DNA from: Pseudolabrys sp035650955
GTDB lineage: Bacteria > Pseudomonadota > Alphaproteobacteria > Rhizobiales > Xanthobacteraceae
NCBI GenBank assembly: GCA_035650955.1
Contig: DASRGR010000003.1
Span: 1-64,000 of the forward strand
Length of the DNA: 64,000 nucleotides
Direction of reading: 5' to 3'
Of this stretch, positions 16,559 to 24,771 are shown piece by piece. The translations under genes and the position numbers were made by a program. Every line of letters begins with the position of its first letter. Positions within the stretch are counted from its first letter, which is position 1. Below the pieces are notes generated by a model. The model ran no database searches. It saw only the letters and a list, made by a program, of their open reading frames with translations, and was not told where the DNA came from.

Positions 16559-16969
16559 ATGCGCCCGGCGATCAGATTTCGGTGGCAGTCCGGTGCCATT
16601 GCACTGGCCGTGATCGTTCTCGCATTCCTGGTGCCGGGCATCGCGCTCTGCAAGGTCATATCCTTGGTGGGCATCGCGTCGGCAATCGCGATGACGACCC
16701 TTCTTGCCGGACTGGGACTTTATCTTGCAGGGCGGTCGGTCGAAAGGCGCACTCCGCAATGCGAGCGTGTCGATCACTATCTGCAGGCAAGCATTTTTGT
16801 GATCGCCGCCGGTCTGTTGTGGCTCCATATGATATTTCAGGCGGGTCCCTGGCGGGAGCGGACCATTGAGCCCGGACCCGCATTGATCATCGTCATCGGC
16901 TCCGCGATTGCGGGGGCTCTGCTCCTGATCCGGCGTGCCCGGCGGCTCGCCGGCATCGGATCCAACTAG
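16559..16969 (+). CDS. Small membrane protein of unknown function
   Basis: A 136-residue protein with four predicted membrane segments (about residues 12-31, 34-56, 76-95 and 106-122) and basic ends. The ATG at 16559 comes right after GGAGAGACGGAC. It converges on the Lys-rich secreted-protein gene. No family recognised. Confidence 0.55.
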   Translation: MRPAIRFRWQSGAIALAVIVLAFLVPGIALCKVISLVGIASAIAMTTLLAGLGLYLAGRSVERRTPQCERVDHYLQASIFVIAAGLLWLHMIFQAGPWRERTIEPGPALIIVIGSAIAGALLLIRRARRLAGIGSN

Positions 16970-17012
16970 CGGTACGAGCCTCTTATCACCGCACGCAGGT
17001 CGCTATCACCTT

Positions 17013-17549
17013 TCACTTTTGCTTTATCGTCGCCCCAGATCCGCGATCGACAGGATCCCTCGACGGCCCGCCCGGCGAGCCAGCCCCAGGTGAGCCGCCT
17101 TTTGGCAACTGGCCGTAGCCGGGATCGGTCATAGTCGGAGTGCCGCCGGTGCTGCCACCATTTTTGTCGCCGCCGCCCGAACTGATCGGTGGGGTCCCCT
17201 GCACGGGCTTTTTTATAACGCCTGTTTGAGGAGGGCATTTCTTCTTGCCGCCGCATGCACTGTCTTTATACGTATCGCGGCCTTTATGTTTGTCCCTTTT
17301 CTTTTTCGACTTTTTGCTTTTGTGCCTGTCCCGATCATTGTCCTTGTTTTTTTCTCCAGAAACTCGGCCGCGGTCATTGTGCACTTCGCGTACCCACGCC
17401 CGATCGCTTGGGACGTGACGTAGAGTGCCGGGTTGCCGGTCGAATAGGTTTTCGTTTGCGTTCGCCAACGCGTCCCCTGCCGTGGCTAGCACCATGATTC
17501 CGGCCACAAGTGACGCAACGAAAGTCAGTGTAAAAATTGCCTTTTTCAT
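17013..17549 (-). CDS. Secreted low-complexity protein, Lys/Asp-rich then Gly/Pro-rich
   Basis: A 178-residue protein with a Sec signal (MKKAIFTLTFVASLVAGIMVL..., cleavage near residue 30). The mature part starts with a short conserved-looking segment (NLFDRQPGTLRHVPSDRAWVREVHNDRG), then a very charged Lys/Asp/Arg block with runs such as KKSKKKRDKHKG, one cysteine pair (DSACGGKKKCPP) and a Gly/Pro/Ser-rich tail. Its DNA is locally richer in A and T than the neighbours because of the Lys codons. Probably an exported, largely disordered protein; function unknown. Confidence 0.55.
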   Translation of the reverse strand: MKKAIFTLTFVASLVAGIMVLATAGDALANANENLFDRQPGTLRHVPSDRAWVREVHNDRGRVSGEKNKDNDRDRHKSKKSKKKRDKHKGRDTYKDSACGGKKKCPPQTGVIKKPVQGTPPISSGGGDKNGGSTGGTPTMTDPGYGQLPKGGSPGAGSPGGPSRDPVDRGSGATIKQK

Positions 17550-18031
17550 CAGCCGCGTTCCTGTCTCGAACTCGAAAGCCATTATCTCGGTCGTCGAAGA
17601 CGCTTGCCGCTGACGACATGTCAGCGAAGTAGTCACAGGTACTTCGCGCCCGCGAATGAGGGAATTGATGGCATCGAACAGCGAATGACAGCTTTTTCAT
17701 TGCCCGTCGTCCTCTGTTCGGAGGAAAACGGAAGAGATAAACAAGCGTGACGAGAAAACTTTGCGAAAAGGGTTCATGTGTGTTTCCGGAGACGTCTTGA
17801 AATTGTGGCCCGCGCGCGTGACGAGCACCGTTGCGACCGGGTATGGCCGGCCCAGCCGCGTCTGACCGAGGATCGATCGTCAGAAAATACATCTTGGCCA
17901 GTTGTACGTGCTGAAATGCGGCAGGATTCGGCACGCGAATCGCCGAATTGCTGCGGTCGACTGCGTCACTTATCATGTGACGATCAGTGACGTTGCCGGG
18001 ATGCCTGAGCCGAATACGGAGCGTGCGTGGT
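17550..18031. other. Intergenic region between divergent secreted-protein genes
   Basis: About 480 bp without a convincing ORF on either strand. It should contain the promoters for the two divergent genes. The right end holds the short direct repeat TGACG-ATCAG-TGACG, of unknown meaning. Confidence 0.45.
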
Positions 18032-19150
18032 GTGACTCATCATCGTCTGTTGACGGTCATTGGGCTGTGCGGCCTCGCATGGCTGGCCGCGCTCAGGCCC
18101 GATAACGGCGCTCCGGGCTTGATGTCCGGTGCCCTCGGTCAGCCTGTCGCGTTCACGCCGGCGCAGATGGACGCGCTCAACGCGTACAACAAGTCCGTGC
18201 AGGAGTTCAAAGCGATCCTCGCCGAACGCCGCGCACAGATCAACGCGAAGCAGGCACTGCCCGACAAGCCGGGGCAGGCGCTCTATCTTGCGCGCGTCGA
18301 GATGATGGGCGCGTACAAGGACCTCACCGACGTGCTGCCGTCGAAAATCGGAAGGCCGAACAAGTACAGAATACCTCCGGCCTATTTCGATGCCGACAAT
18401 GAGCCGCTGATTGATGAGTACAAGGCGCTGTTCGCGGTCATGCAGGCGCCGCCCGCCAATGCGCAGAAATCCGAGACGCCGTTTAAGGACGTCGTCGATC
18501 TCGGCACCGTCATCGCGCGGGTCAAGGGCCTCGATGCCGCGCATGCCGAAGTCGCGGGCCGCATCAGCCTTGCCGTCTTCTTTGCCGAAACGGACGGCAA
18601 CCAGAACATCGGCAATGCGCGATCGAACGCCTACAAGGGAAGTTTCCAGACCGGCGTGTCCGAGGACAAGAACGGTCGGAAGAAATGGGCGGCCATCAAG
18701 AAGTCTGTCGCGGCGCTTGATCCGAAACTGAACGCCCGCGACGACAGGGAAGAGGCGCGGGTCGGCAATTCGGATCAGCGATACAATCACTGGACCGCCG
18801 TGCGAAACGGCCTCATGAACGCGCACGCGGACCTGTTCGCGAAAATACCGGCGATCATGAAGGCTCTGCCGGATCCGATCGACCAGATGCGGTTTTTCGA
18901 GCTGATCCAGATCATTCCGAGCCCGGCCAAAGCCGCGCTGAATTCGGGAAATTTGCCCAATTACAGGATTTCCGAGCCGCGAATCATGGGATACTTGCGC
19001 AACAACAGCATGTTCGCCTTCGGCAAGGCCGACCGGGCGAAAACGTCCGCGACCATGCGCGAAATTCTCGATTCGATGTGGCTCTTCAATGATACATTTG
19101 AACGCGCGCTGGCCACATATGGCGAGATCAAAGCTCGTCAAAAAGGCTGA
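18032..19150 (+). CDS. Secreted protein of unknown function, upstream of a DUF1906 gene
   Basis: A 372-residue protein. The GTG at 18032 has GGAG 10 nt upstream and gives a hydrophobic N terminus (LLTVIGLCGLAWLAAL), a likely signal peptide or anchor. The mature protein is helical and charged, with AQMDALNAYNKSVQEFKAILAERRAQ near the start and a block with ISLAVFFAETDGNQNIGNARSNAYKG in which Glu and Asp could be catalytic. It precedes the DUF1906 gene by 35 bp on the same strand and is probably co-transcribed with it. A role in the cell wall or in carbohydrate turnover is a guess from that neighbour. Confidence 0.6.
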   Translation: MTHHRLLTVIGLCGLAWLAALRPDNGAPGLMSGALGQPVAFTPAQMDALNAYNKSVQEFKAILAERRAQINAKQALPDKPGQALYLARVEMMGAYKDLTDVLPSKIGRPNKYRIPPAYFDADNEPLIDEYKALFAVMQAPPANAQKSETPFKDVVDLGTVIARVKGLDAAHAEVAGRISLAVFFAETDGNQNIGNARSNAYKGSFQTGVSEDKNGRKKWAAIKKSVAALDPKLNARDDREEARVGNSDQRYNHWTAVRNGLMNAHADLFAKIPAIMKALPDPIDQMRFFELIQIIPSPAKAALNSGNLPNYRISEPRIMGYLRNNSMFAFGKADRAKTSATMREILDSMWLFNDTFERALATYGEIKARQKG

Positions 19151-19185
19151 GCATCGGGGACGACAGCTGGGGACATAACCGGGCG

Positions 19186-20251
19186 ATGCCGATCGTATCG
19201 CGACGAACATTCACCAGGGGCCTGCTTGCGAGCGCTTTGGTGCCGGGCCATTCGGCGGTTGGTCAACCCAACGATCCGGGAAACATTGCCATCATCGACA
19301 CGCCGAACAACGCCGCGAAGTTCGCCTCGAGGCTTGCCGCCCAGAACGTGAAGGTCGTCGTGCGCTTCTTCGCGCGCAAGCCGCAGCCGGGCCTGCGCGA
19401 GAAGGTCATGGCCTCGGACGGCAACATGATCGACGGCGTTCGCGAGCCGACGATACTGATCAGAAACGGTCTCTCGATCGTCTCGCTCTACCAGTATCGG
19501 AACAATCTTCCCGAGAAATTTATGAGCGGACTCGAGGATAGCGGCTCGGCAAGGGCGGAAGCCGCCGCCGATGCAAAGGCCGCGCTCGATCAGGCGAAGT
19601 TGGTCGGGCAGCCTGAAGGGTCCGCCATCTATTTCGGCGTCGACTTCAACGTGACCAAAAATCGCGTGGGACGCCGTTCTCGAATACTTCCGCCACATGA
19701 ACCGGACGGTCGGCGGCCATTATGCGATCGGGGTTTACGGCAACGGGTTCGTCAACCGTACGCTCCGGCAGGAAAAGCTCGTGGCGTACAACTGGATATC
19801 GGCATCGCGGGCGCATGCGGAAACCGTCGATTTCTACAACAGCGGGCAATGGCATCTGTTTCAGAACCAGGTCGACCGTCGCTGGTTCGGGCCACCCGGC
19901 AAATGCGCAACCGGCCTCGACGTCGATACGAACCTGCAGAACCCAGGTGTATCGGGCATCGGCGCGTGGGGAGCAGGAGAGGTCGACAAAGCCCGCAACC
20001 GGAAAATTTTCGACGAACGCCGCTTCGCGATCCGCTCAACGCCGGTCGTCCAGGGTGACGGCGGAGGCGGCGGGACAGGCTGCAAGCCTGACAGCCGCGT
20101 GCCGAAAAATGCCAATGTCAGGATTCTTGTGCGCTCCGGCGATTGGTGCGGCGTCGACATCGACGAAGACGGTGACGTTGACGGCCGGGTCAGAGCCGCC
20201 GATCTGACGTCCAGTCTTGCGACGATGCCTCCATGGGGTTCGTCGTCCTAG
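19186..20251 (+). pseudogene. DUF1906 (glycoside hydrolase-like) exported protein, interrupted by a frameshift
   Basis: The first frame (19186 to about 19660) encodes a twin-arginine-type signal (SRRTFTRGLLA) and the first half of a DUF1906/Rv2525c-like TIM-barrel domain (IAIIDTPNNAAKFASRL, VKVVVRFFARKP, SAIYFGVDFNVTK). After an A5 run at 19657-19661 the homologous sequence continues in the next frame (IAWDAVLEYFRHMNRTVGGHYAIGVYGNGFVN) to 20251. The second part finishes the barrel and adds an SH3-like tail (NVRILVRSGDWCGVDIDEDGDVDG). One extra base in the A-run explains the break. It may be a real mutation or a sequencing error; if an error, this is an intact gene of about 355 residues. Confidence 0.8.
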
Positions 20252-20296
20252 GAGAAGCGGTTCGGTCCCGACCCTGAGGCCAGGCATGCTCCGCGT

Positions 20297-21481
20297 CTAG
20301 TTCCGCGGCACGCCGGCGGTTGCGAGGCCGTCGGCAAGACGCACCATAAAGGCCGGCGGGAAGGGCCAGGCGCTCCTCGCTCTTTCGACAGTCAGGTCTG
20401 GGTCCGCGCGCATGAGCCGCCGCGCAATGCGACGCGCTTCGGCTTTGGTCCCGGCATGGACCGCGGACGCAACGGATATGCGGTCCGCCCATATCGCACC
20501 GGGAAAAGATTCAGTCCCGCTCTGCACCCAGCGTGCCGCGCGCTCGTAGCGCTCGCAGGCAAAATGCGCACAGCCTATTCCGATGAAGGCGATCTGCCGC
20601 ATCGGCCCGACCGGCGCGAGACGCAGCGCAATGCTCAGTTCGCGGAAGGCGGCCCCCGGATCGCCGACATAGGTGGATGCCCAGCCGCGGCGAATCCAGG
20701 CGTAGGGCAGCCACGGATCGAGTGCCAGCGCGCGCTCCAGCATCCGGTCCGCGTCATCGAGACGGTGTGCAAGCGTCAGGGCCCCGCTCGCCAACGTCAG
20801 TGTCAACGCGTCGTCAGGTGCGAGCGTCCGCACGCGGGCAACCAGTTGCAGCGCCTTGGTGCGGTCCTGTTCGGGGATCGAGCTGAAGCCATGCGCGGCG
20901 CGTTGGCCGAGACACCATGCCGTGAGCGCAACCGGCAATCCATAACCGGGCGCCAGCTGTTGCGCGCTTTCAAGTGTTGTGATCGCTTCCGAGCACTCGC
21001 GGGGAGCAATCGCGAACACGCTGGGAATGGCCTGCCAGGTGAGGCGAAAGGCTTCGTCATCGATGGGTTCGTCGCCGCCTTCGTCAGGGGACCGGTTGCG
21101 CCGCAGGGTTGCCGACGGCGTTTCCCCGAACAACGCACGATACTCGGCCGCGAAGCGGCCGAGCTGTCCGAAGCCGCTGGCCAGCGCGATCTGAGTCACC
21201 GTCGCATCGGGGCCGCCTCTCTCGAGTGCGCGCCGGGCATTGGCAAGACGCGTCTGACGCAGCCAGCCGAGCGGGGTCGTGCCGAGGAATGTCCTGAAGT
21301 GGCTCTCGAGGGTGCGCGGGCGCACGCCGGCGACCGAGGCGAGCAGGTCGAGGTCGACAGGATCCGAAAGATGACTGCGCAGCCAGTCGAGCGCGCGGAC
21401 AAGGTCGGCAGGCAGAGCCGCCGGGGTCAGGCCTTCCGCCAGCTGGCTGGCGTCGGGCTTTGGCGCGTCAACTTTCTTCAT
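20297..21481 (-). CDS. AraC-family transcriptional regulator with C-terminal TPR region
   Basis: A 394-residue regulator with an unusual order: the AraC DNA-binding domain is N-terminal (about residues 25-130, with LDLLASVAGVRPRTLESHFRTFLGTTP and QIALASGFGQLGRFAAEYRALFGETPS), followed by a TPR-like helical region (about 150-390) instead of an arabinose-type cupin. The start at 21481 is the only good ATG. It faces the cupin gene at 21622 across a 140-bp region containing a pair of GCATAG direct repeats, so control of that gene and of itself is likely. Confidence 0.88.
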   Translation of the reverse strand: MKKVDAPKPDASQLAEGLTPAALPADLVRALDWLRSHLSDPVDLDLLASVAGVRPRTLESHFRTFLGTTPLGWLRQTRLANARRALERGGPDATVTQIALASGFGQLGRFAAEYRALFGETPSATLRRNRSPDEGGDEPIDDEAFRLTWQAIPSVFAIAPRECSEAITTLESAQQLAPGYGLPVALTAWCLGQRAAHGFSSIPEQDRTKALQLVARVRTLAPDDALTLTLASGALTLAHRLDDADRMLERALALDPWLPYAWIRRGWASTYVGDPGAAFRELSIALRLAPVGPMRQIAFIGIGCAHFACERYERAARWVQSGTESFPGAIWADRISVASAVHAGTKAEARRIARRLMRADPDLTVERARSAWPFPPAFMVRLADGLATAGVPRN

Positions 21482-21534
21482 CGACCATTCGTCGCTGCCC
21501 CAACGTTAAGACTACCACGTTTCCTGCGGTTTCT

Positions 21535-21567
21535 GCATAGCGCCGGCGGAAATCGCATAGTCGGCGG
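21535..21567. promoter_or_regulatory. Direct repeat in the araC/cupin divergent promoter region
   Basis: GCATAG-CGCC-GGCGG (21535-21549) and GCATAG-TC-GGCGG (21555-21567) are near-copies whose GCATAG boxes start 20 bp apart. Tandem direct half-sites about two turns apart are what AraC proteins, which bind with two helix-turn-helix units, usually recognise. This is a candidate operator by position and form only. Confidence 0.4.
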
Positions 21568-21621
21568 TCCCGCAGCGCGGGAAAGGTCGGGCCAGCCGAA
21601 TTTTCCACATGGACCACGACC

Positions 21622-22236
21622 ATGCAGTCAATGACACGGAATGCCGGAACTGCCTTCGCGCTGGCGTTATCGCTTTTTGCTATTGCGTCGGCTCCCTCGA
21701 CCGCGGCGGCGCAAAGCAAGCTTGTCGTCGAACCCGTCACCGAAGTGAAAGTCAAGCAGTTGCCGCCGGGACCGCTGTACTGGCGCATCGAGAATTTCGG
21801 AACGCTCGCGGCGGCGAAGGCTGCTGCCGGTCCGACATCGCTTGCCGCCGAGGTCGCCGGCAAAGTGTGGCTGTTCACGCTGGGGCCGAAAGGCGGAAGC
21901 ACGGCAGGCGGCAGCAAGGTGACCGAGGTCGGGCCGATCCCGCCGCTGACCGCGCCGGAATATCTGTTGCGCATCAACCGCGCCAGGGGCCCGTCCGGCG
22001 CCAAGACGTCCGTGCACAGCCATCCGGGGTCGGAGGCGTTCTATGTGCTCGCGGGCCGCATGAGCCAGCGCACGCCGCACGGAACGATGCATGTCGAGGT
22101 CGGCCAGTCGGTGCCGGGCCATGGCGCGGATACGCCGATGGAGGTTGCCAGCAGCGGCAGCGCCGACCTCGATCAACTCGTCATGTTCGTGGTCGACGCA
22201 ACGCGGCCCTTCTCGTCGCCGGCCAAGTTCGACTGA
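21622..22236 (+). CDS. Secreted cupin-domain protein
   Basis: A 204-residue protein with a Sec signal (residues 1-30, cleavage after AAA). The C-terminal half is a cupin: VHSHPGSEAFYVLAGRMSQRT carries the HxH...E...G metal-binding motif, and GHGADTPMEV is the second motif region. An acid-stable two-histidine site suggests a metal-binding pocket; the substrate is unknown. It is divergent from the AraC-TPR regulator gene and is probably its target. Confidence 0.82.
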   Translation: MQSMTRNAGTAFALALSLFAIASAPSTAAAQSKLVVEPVTEVKVKQLPPGPLYWRIENFGTLAAAKAAAGPTSLAAEVAGKVWLFTLGPKGGSTAGGSKVTEVGPIPPLTAPEYLLRINRARGPSGAKTSVHSHPGSEAFYVLAGRMSQRTPHGTMHVEVGQSVPGHGADTPMEVASSGSADLDQLVMFVVDATRPFSSPAKFD

Positions 22237-22461
22237 ATGTAACTGCGCTGAAGGGGCAGGGGGGTAGGAGCTCCGGGGCAGGGAGATTTATGATGAAACA
22301 GGCAAAGCCCCGCCCGACTGAAATCGGAGTCAGCGGGAGCGTGGGCTGCGCCGCGTAACCATACCGGCAGGGCATGGCTGCTCAACTTACGCATGCCCTA
22401 TCCAACGGGCCGTGCAAATGGTACCTCCCCGCATCCCAAAAAAATCGATTTGGAGAAGTTG

Positions 22462-22653
22462 ATGCGAATGCCGATTCTGCCCTACGTCCTCGTTGTAGGG
22501 ACTTTGCTTTTTGGAGTGCTGGTTTTCGTGAGCGGTCAGCTTGAATCCAAGCCATTGCCGGTTTCGCAGAGGGTTGGCGTTCCGCCGCCGTTCAAAGCCG
22601 TGCCGGATGCAAATGGGTCGCTGGCAGGCGCCGTCAGTTCTGCCGCCGAGTAG
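22462..22653 (+). CDS. Small membrane-anchored protein (63 aa)
   Basis: A 63-residue protein with one N-terminal hydrophobic segment (ILPYVLVVGTLLFGVLVFVSG) and a Pro-rich tail (KPLPVSQRVGVPPPFKAVPD). The ATG at 22462 has a good GGAGAAG Shine-Dalgarno 5 nt away. Similar short proteins appear in Bradyrhizobium-type genomes without a function. It stands alone between two larger genes. Confidence 0.6.
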   Translation: MRMPILPYVLVVGTLLFGVLVFVSGQLESKPLPVSQRVGVPPPFKAVPDANGSLAGAVSSAAE

Positions 22654-22873
22654 AGTGCGCGGCCGCGCTCGTTTCGCTTCCATCGCTGCCGCTGATGATT
22701 TCCATCAGCGAGATTTGTGAAATCAACACGTGAGCGCTCCGCTCATGCAGCTTCGGGCTGACATTTCCGTGATTGCAAACCGGAATGTTGTGATGCGCTC
22801 GCCTCTTGAGAACGGTGCTGCGGTGCACCACATGCGCAGCCCGACCTGAAATATCGTCTACGGAAAATTTGTG

Positions 22874-24109
22874 ATGACTGTCGCATTTGATGCCTCGCGG
22901 CGGGCTGCGTTGCCAACCGCTTCGGCATCTGAAACGTCTTTGACACCAGCGGCCGTGGCGCTCCCGCGCCCGCGCCTTGAATCCATCGACACCCTGCGCG
23001 GCCTTGTGATGGTCGTCATGGCGCTCGACCATACACGCGATTTCTTTGCCAATGGCGGATTCAACCCGCGCGACGTCGCCGAGCCGGCGCTGTTCATCAC
23101 GCGCTGGGTGACGCATTTCTGCGCCCCCACGTTCATCTTCCTGGCGGGAATTTCCGCGTACCTCTACGGCATGCAGGGGCGCACGACCTCCGACGTCAGC
23201 CGGTTTCTGCTCACGCGCGGCATCTGGCTGGTGGCGATCGAGTTCACGCTCGTGCGGCTGGGCTGGACTTTCGACTTGCATTTCAATCTGTTCGTCGCCC
23301 AGGTCATTTCCGCGATCGGCGTGTCGATGGTCGCGCTGGCGGCCTTCGTGCATCTGCCGCGCCGCGCAATCGGCGCAATCGGGCTCGCCATGATCGTGGG
23401 CCACAACGCGCTCGACACGCTCAGGGCCGAGCAGCTCGGGGTCGCCGCACCGTTGTGGAATATCCTGCACCAGCCGGGGACATTCGATATCGCGCCGGGG
23501 GTCAAGTTCTTCGTGCTCTATCCGCTGATCCCCTGGGTCGGCGTGATGGCGGCGGGTTTTGCGCTGGCACCTGTGTTCCTGCAGGAACCTGCAACGCGTG
23601 CGCGGCAGCTCTTCCTGCTCGGAGCGGCGGTGACCGCAGGCTTTGTCGCGCTGCGCGCCAGCAACCTCTACGGCGACCCGGCGCCGTGGACCGCGCAGAC
23701 CACGCCGCTTGCGACCGTGCTCTCCTTCATCAATTGCGAGAAATATCCGCCGTCGCTGCTCTACCTCGGCATGACACTCGGGCCGGCATTGATGTTGGTG
23801 GCGGGCTTCGAGTGGGTCCGCGGCCCGGTTGCGCGGTGGATCGCAACCTTCGGGCGCGTGCCGTTCTTCTATTACGTCCTGCACATTTTTCTGCTGCACG
23901 CTCTCGCGATTGTCTTCGCCTGGGCGACGATCGGCGACGCCGGCATGTTGCTCGGCCCGCCGGCCCGGAACAGGCCCGCCGCATTCGGGCTGAGTCTTGC
24001 CGGCGTCTATGCAGTATGGCTATCGGTGGTCGTCGTGCTCCACCCGCTCTGCAGTTGGTTCGCCGGCATCAAGCGCCGCCGTACCGAATGGTGGTGGAGT
24101 TATCTCTGA
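22874..24109 (+). CDS. DUF1624 / heparan-alpha-glucosaminide N-acetyltransferase-like membrane protein
   Basis: A 411-residue integral membrane protein. It has the family opening RLESIDTLRGLVMVVMALDHTRDFF, with the conserved D and H expected to take part in acyl transfer, followed by THFCAPTFIFLAGISAYL. About ten membrane segments follow, and FGRVPFFYYVLHIFLLHALA is near the C terminus. DUF1624/YeiB proteins are acyltransferase-like; the acceptor here is unknown. The start is ATG 22874; a GTG directly before it is also in frame. Confidence 0.88.
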   Translation: MTVAFDASRRAALPTASASETSLTPAAVALPRPRLESIDTLRGLVMVVMALDHTRDFFANGGFNPRDVAEPALFITRWVTHFCAPTFIFLAGISAYLYGMQGRTTSDVSRFLLTRGIWLVAIEFTLVRLGWTFDLHFNLFVAQVISAIGVSMVALAAFVHLPRRAIGAIGLAMIVGHNALDTLRAEQLGVAAPLWNILHQPGTFDIAPGVKFFVLYPLIPWVGVMAAGFALAPVFLQEPATRARQLFLLGAAVTAGFVALRASNLYGDPAPWTAQTTPLATVLSFINCEKYPPSLLYLGMTLGPALMLVAGFEWVRGPVARWIATFGRVPFFYYVLHIFLLHALAIVFAWATIGDAGMLLGPPARNRPAAFGLSLAGVYAVWLSVVVVLHPLCSWFAGIKRRRTEWWWSYL

Positions 24110-24407
24110 CAACCGGATCGAATCAAAATCGAACTCGCATCGATGGACGATTCACGTCGATTGATCGACGCGATCATCCGCATGAATGGAAACCGCCGTC
24201 ACTGCGAGTTCGCGCGCGCTGAACGCATGGCAAAAATGTTTTGCGCGCATGACGGCGCGACACGACGAAACTTTTTGCGCGGCATGACATTTGTGTGAAC
24301 GGAAAAAGGGATTTTGTGATGCGTTATGTCTTGCGTGCGCCGCGAGTTTGCGCGACAAGCCGCGCCCGCAAGATTTTCGTCTTGCCCAAACACAACGGAG
24401 TTCAACC

Positions 24408-24641
24408 GTGAAAGTCACTACGATCGCCTTTGCATCAGCCATTGCCCTGTCGGCCGTCGCGCCTGCATTTGCGTACGAGAACGATCTTGAATACGTCTCG
24501 TCTGCGTCTGGCACGCACTCGACGGCCCGCTATGCGGGCAAGCGCGTCGATGCACACCATGCCTTCGATGCAAGGGCCTACGTCCCGGCCCCGGCTCCCG
24601 TGGCCGCTCCCTACGATTTCGGAATTGGCAGTCAGAGCTAA
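24408..24641 (+). CDS. Small secreted protein of unknown function
   Basis: A 77-residue protein starting with GTG at 24408, preceded by ACGGAG at 7 nt. The signal peptide is clear (VTTIAFASAIALSAVAPAFA, cleavage after AFA). The mature peptide of about 55 residues is rich in Ser, His and Ala (THSTARYAGKRVDAHHAFDARAYVPAPAP) with no cysteine. Its own intrinsic terminator follows, so it forms a single-gene transcript. Confidence 0.65.
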   Translation: MKVTTIAFASAIALSAVAPAFAYENDLEYVSSASGTHSTARYAGKRVDAHHAFDARAYVPAPAPVAAPYDFGIGSQS

Positions 24642-24674
24642 ATCATTCCCTCCCGAGCAAGCCTGACTGCCATG

Positions 24675-24704
24675 GGGCCGCCATGACTTGGCGGCCCTCT
24701 TTTT
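24675..24704 (+). terminator. Rho-independent terminator
   Basis: GGGCCGCC (24675-24682) pairs perfectly with GGCGGCCC (24690-24697) around a 7-nt loop and is followed by TCTTTTT. It ends the small secreted-protein transcript. Confidence 0.88.
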
Positions 24705-24771
24705 CTGCATCGACCCGGCCGCACAAGAACCGGACAAGTGTGATGTCCGTCACACTCGACGGATCCACCGG

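Noticed and set aside
17984..19210. 408-aa minus-strand frame opposite the 372-residue secreted protein gene
   Set aside because: The plus-strand frame has a GTG with GGAG, a signal peptide and protein-like composition; the minus frame has none of these.
20456..21634. 392-aa plus-strand frame opposite the AraC-TPR gene
   Set aside because: The minus strand has an unmistakable AraC domain and TPR pattern.
22634..23899. 421-aa minus-strand frame opposite the DUF1624 gene
   Set aside because: Charged, His/Arg/Glu-rich shadow; the plus-strand membrane protein is clear.
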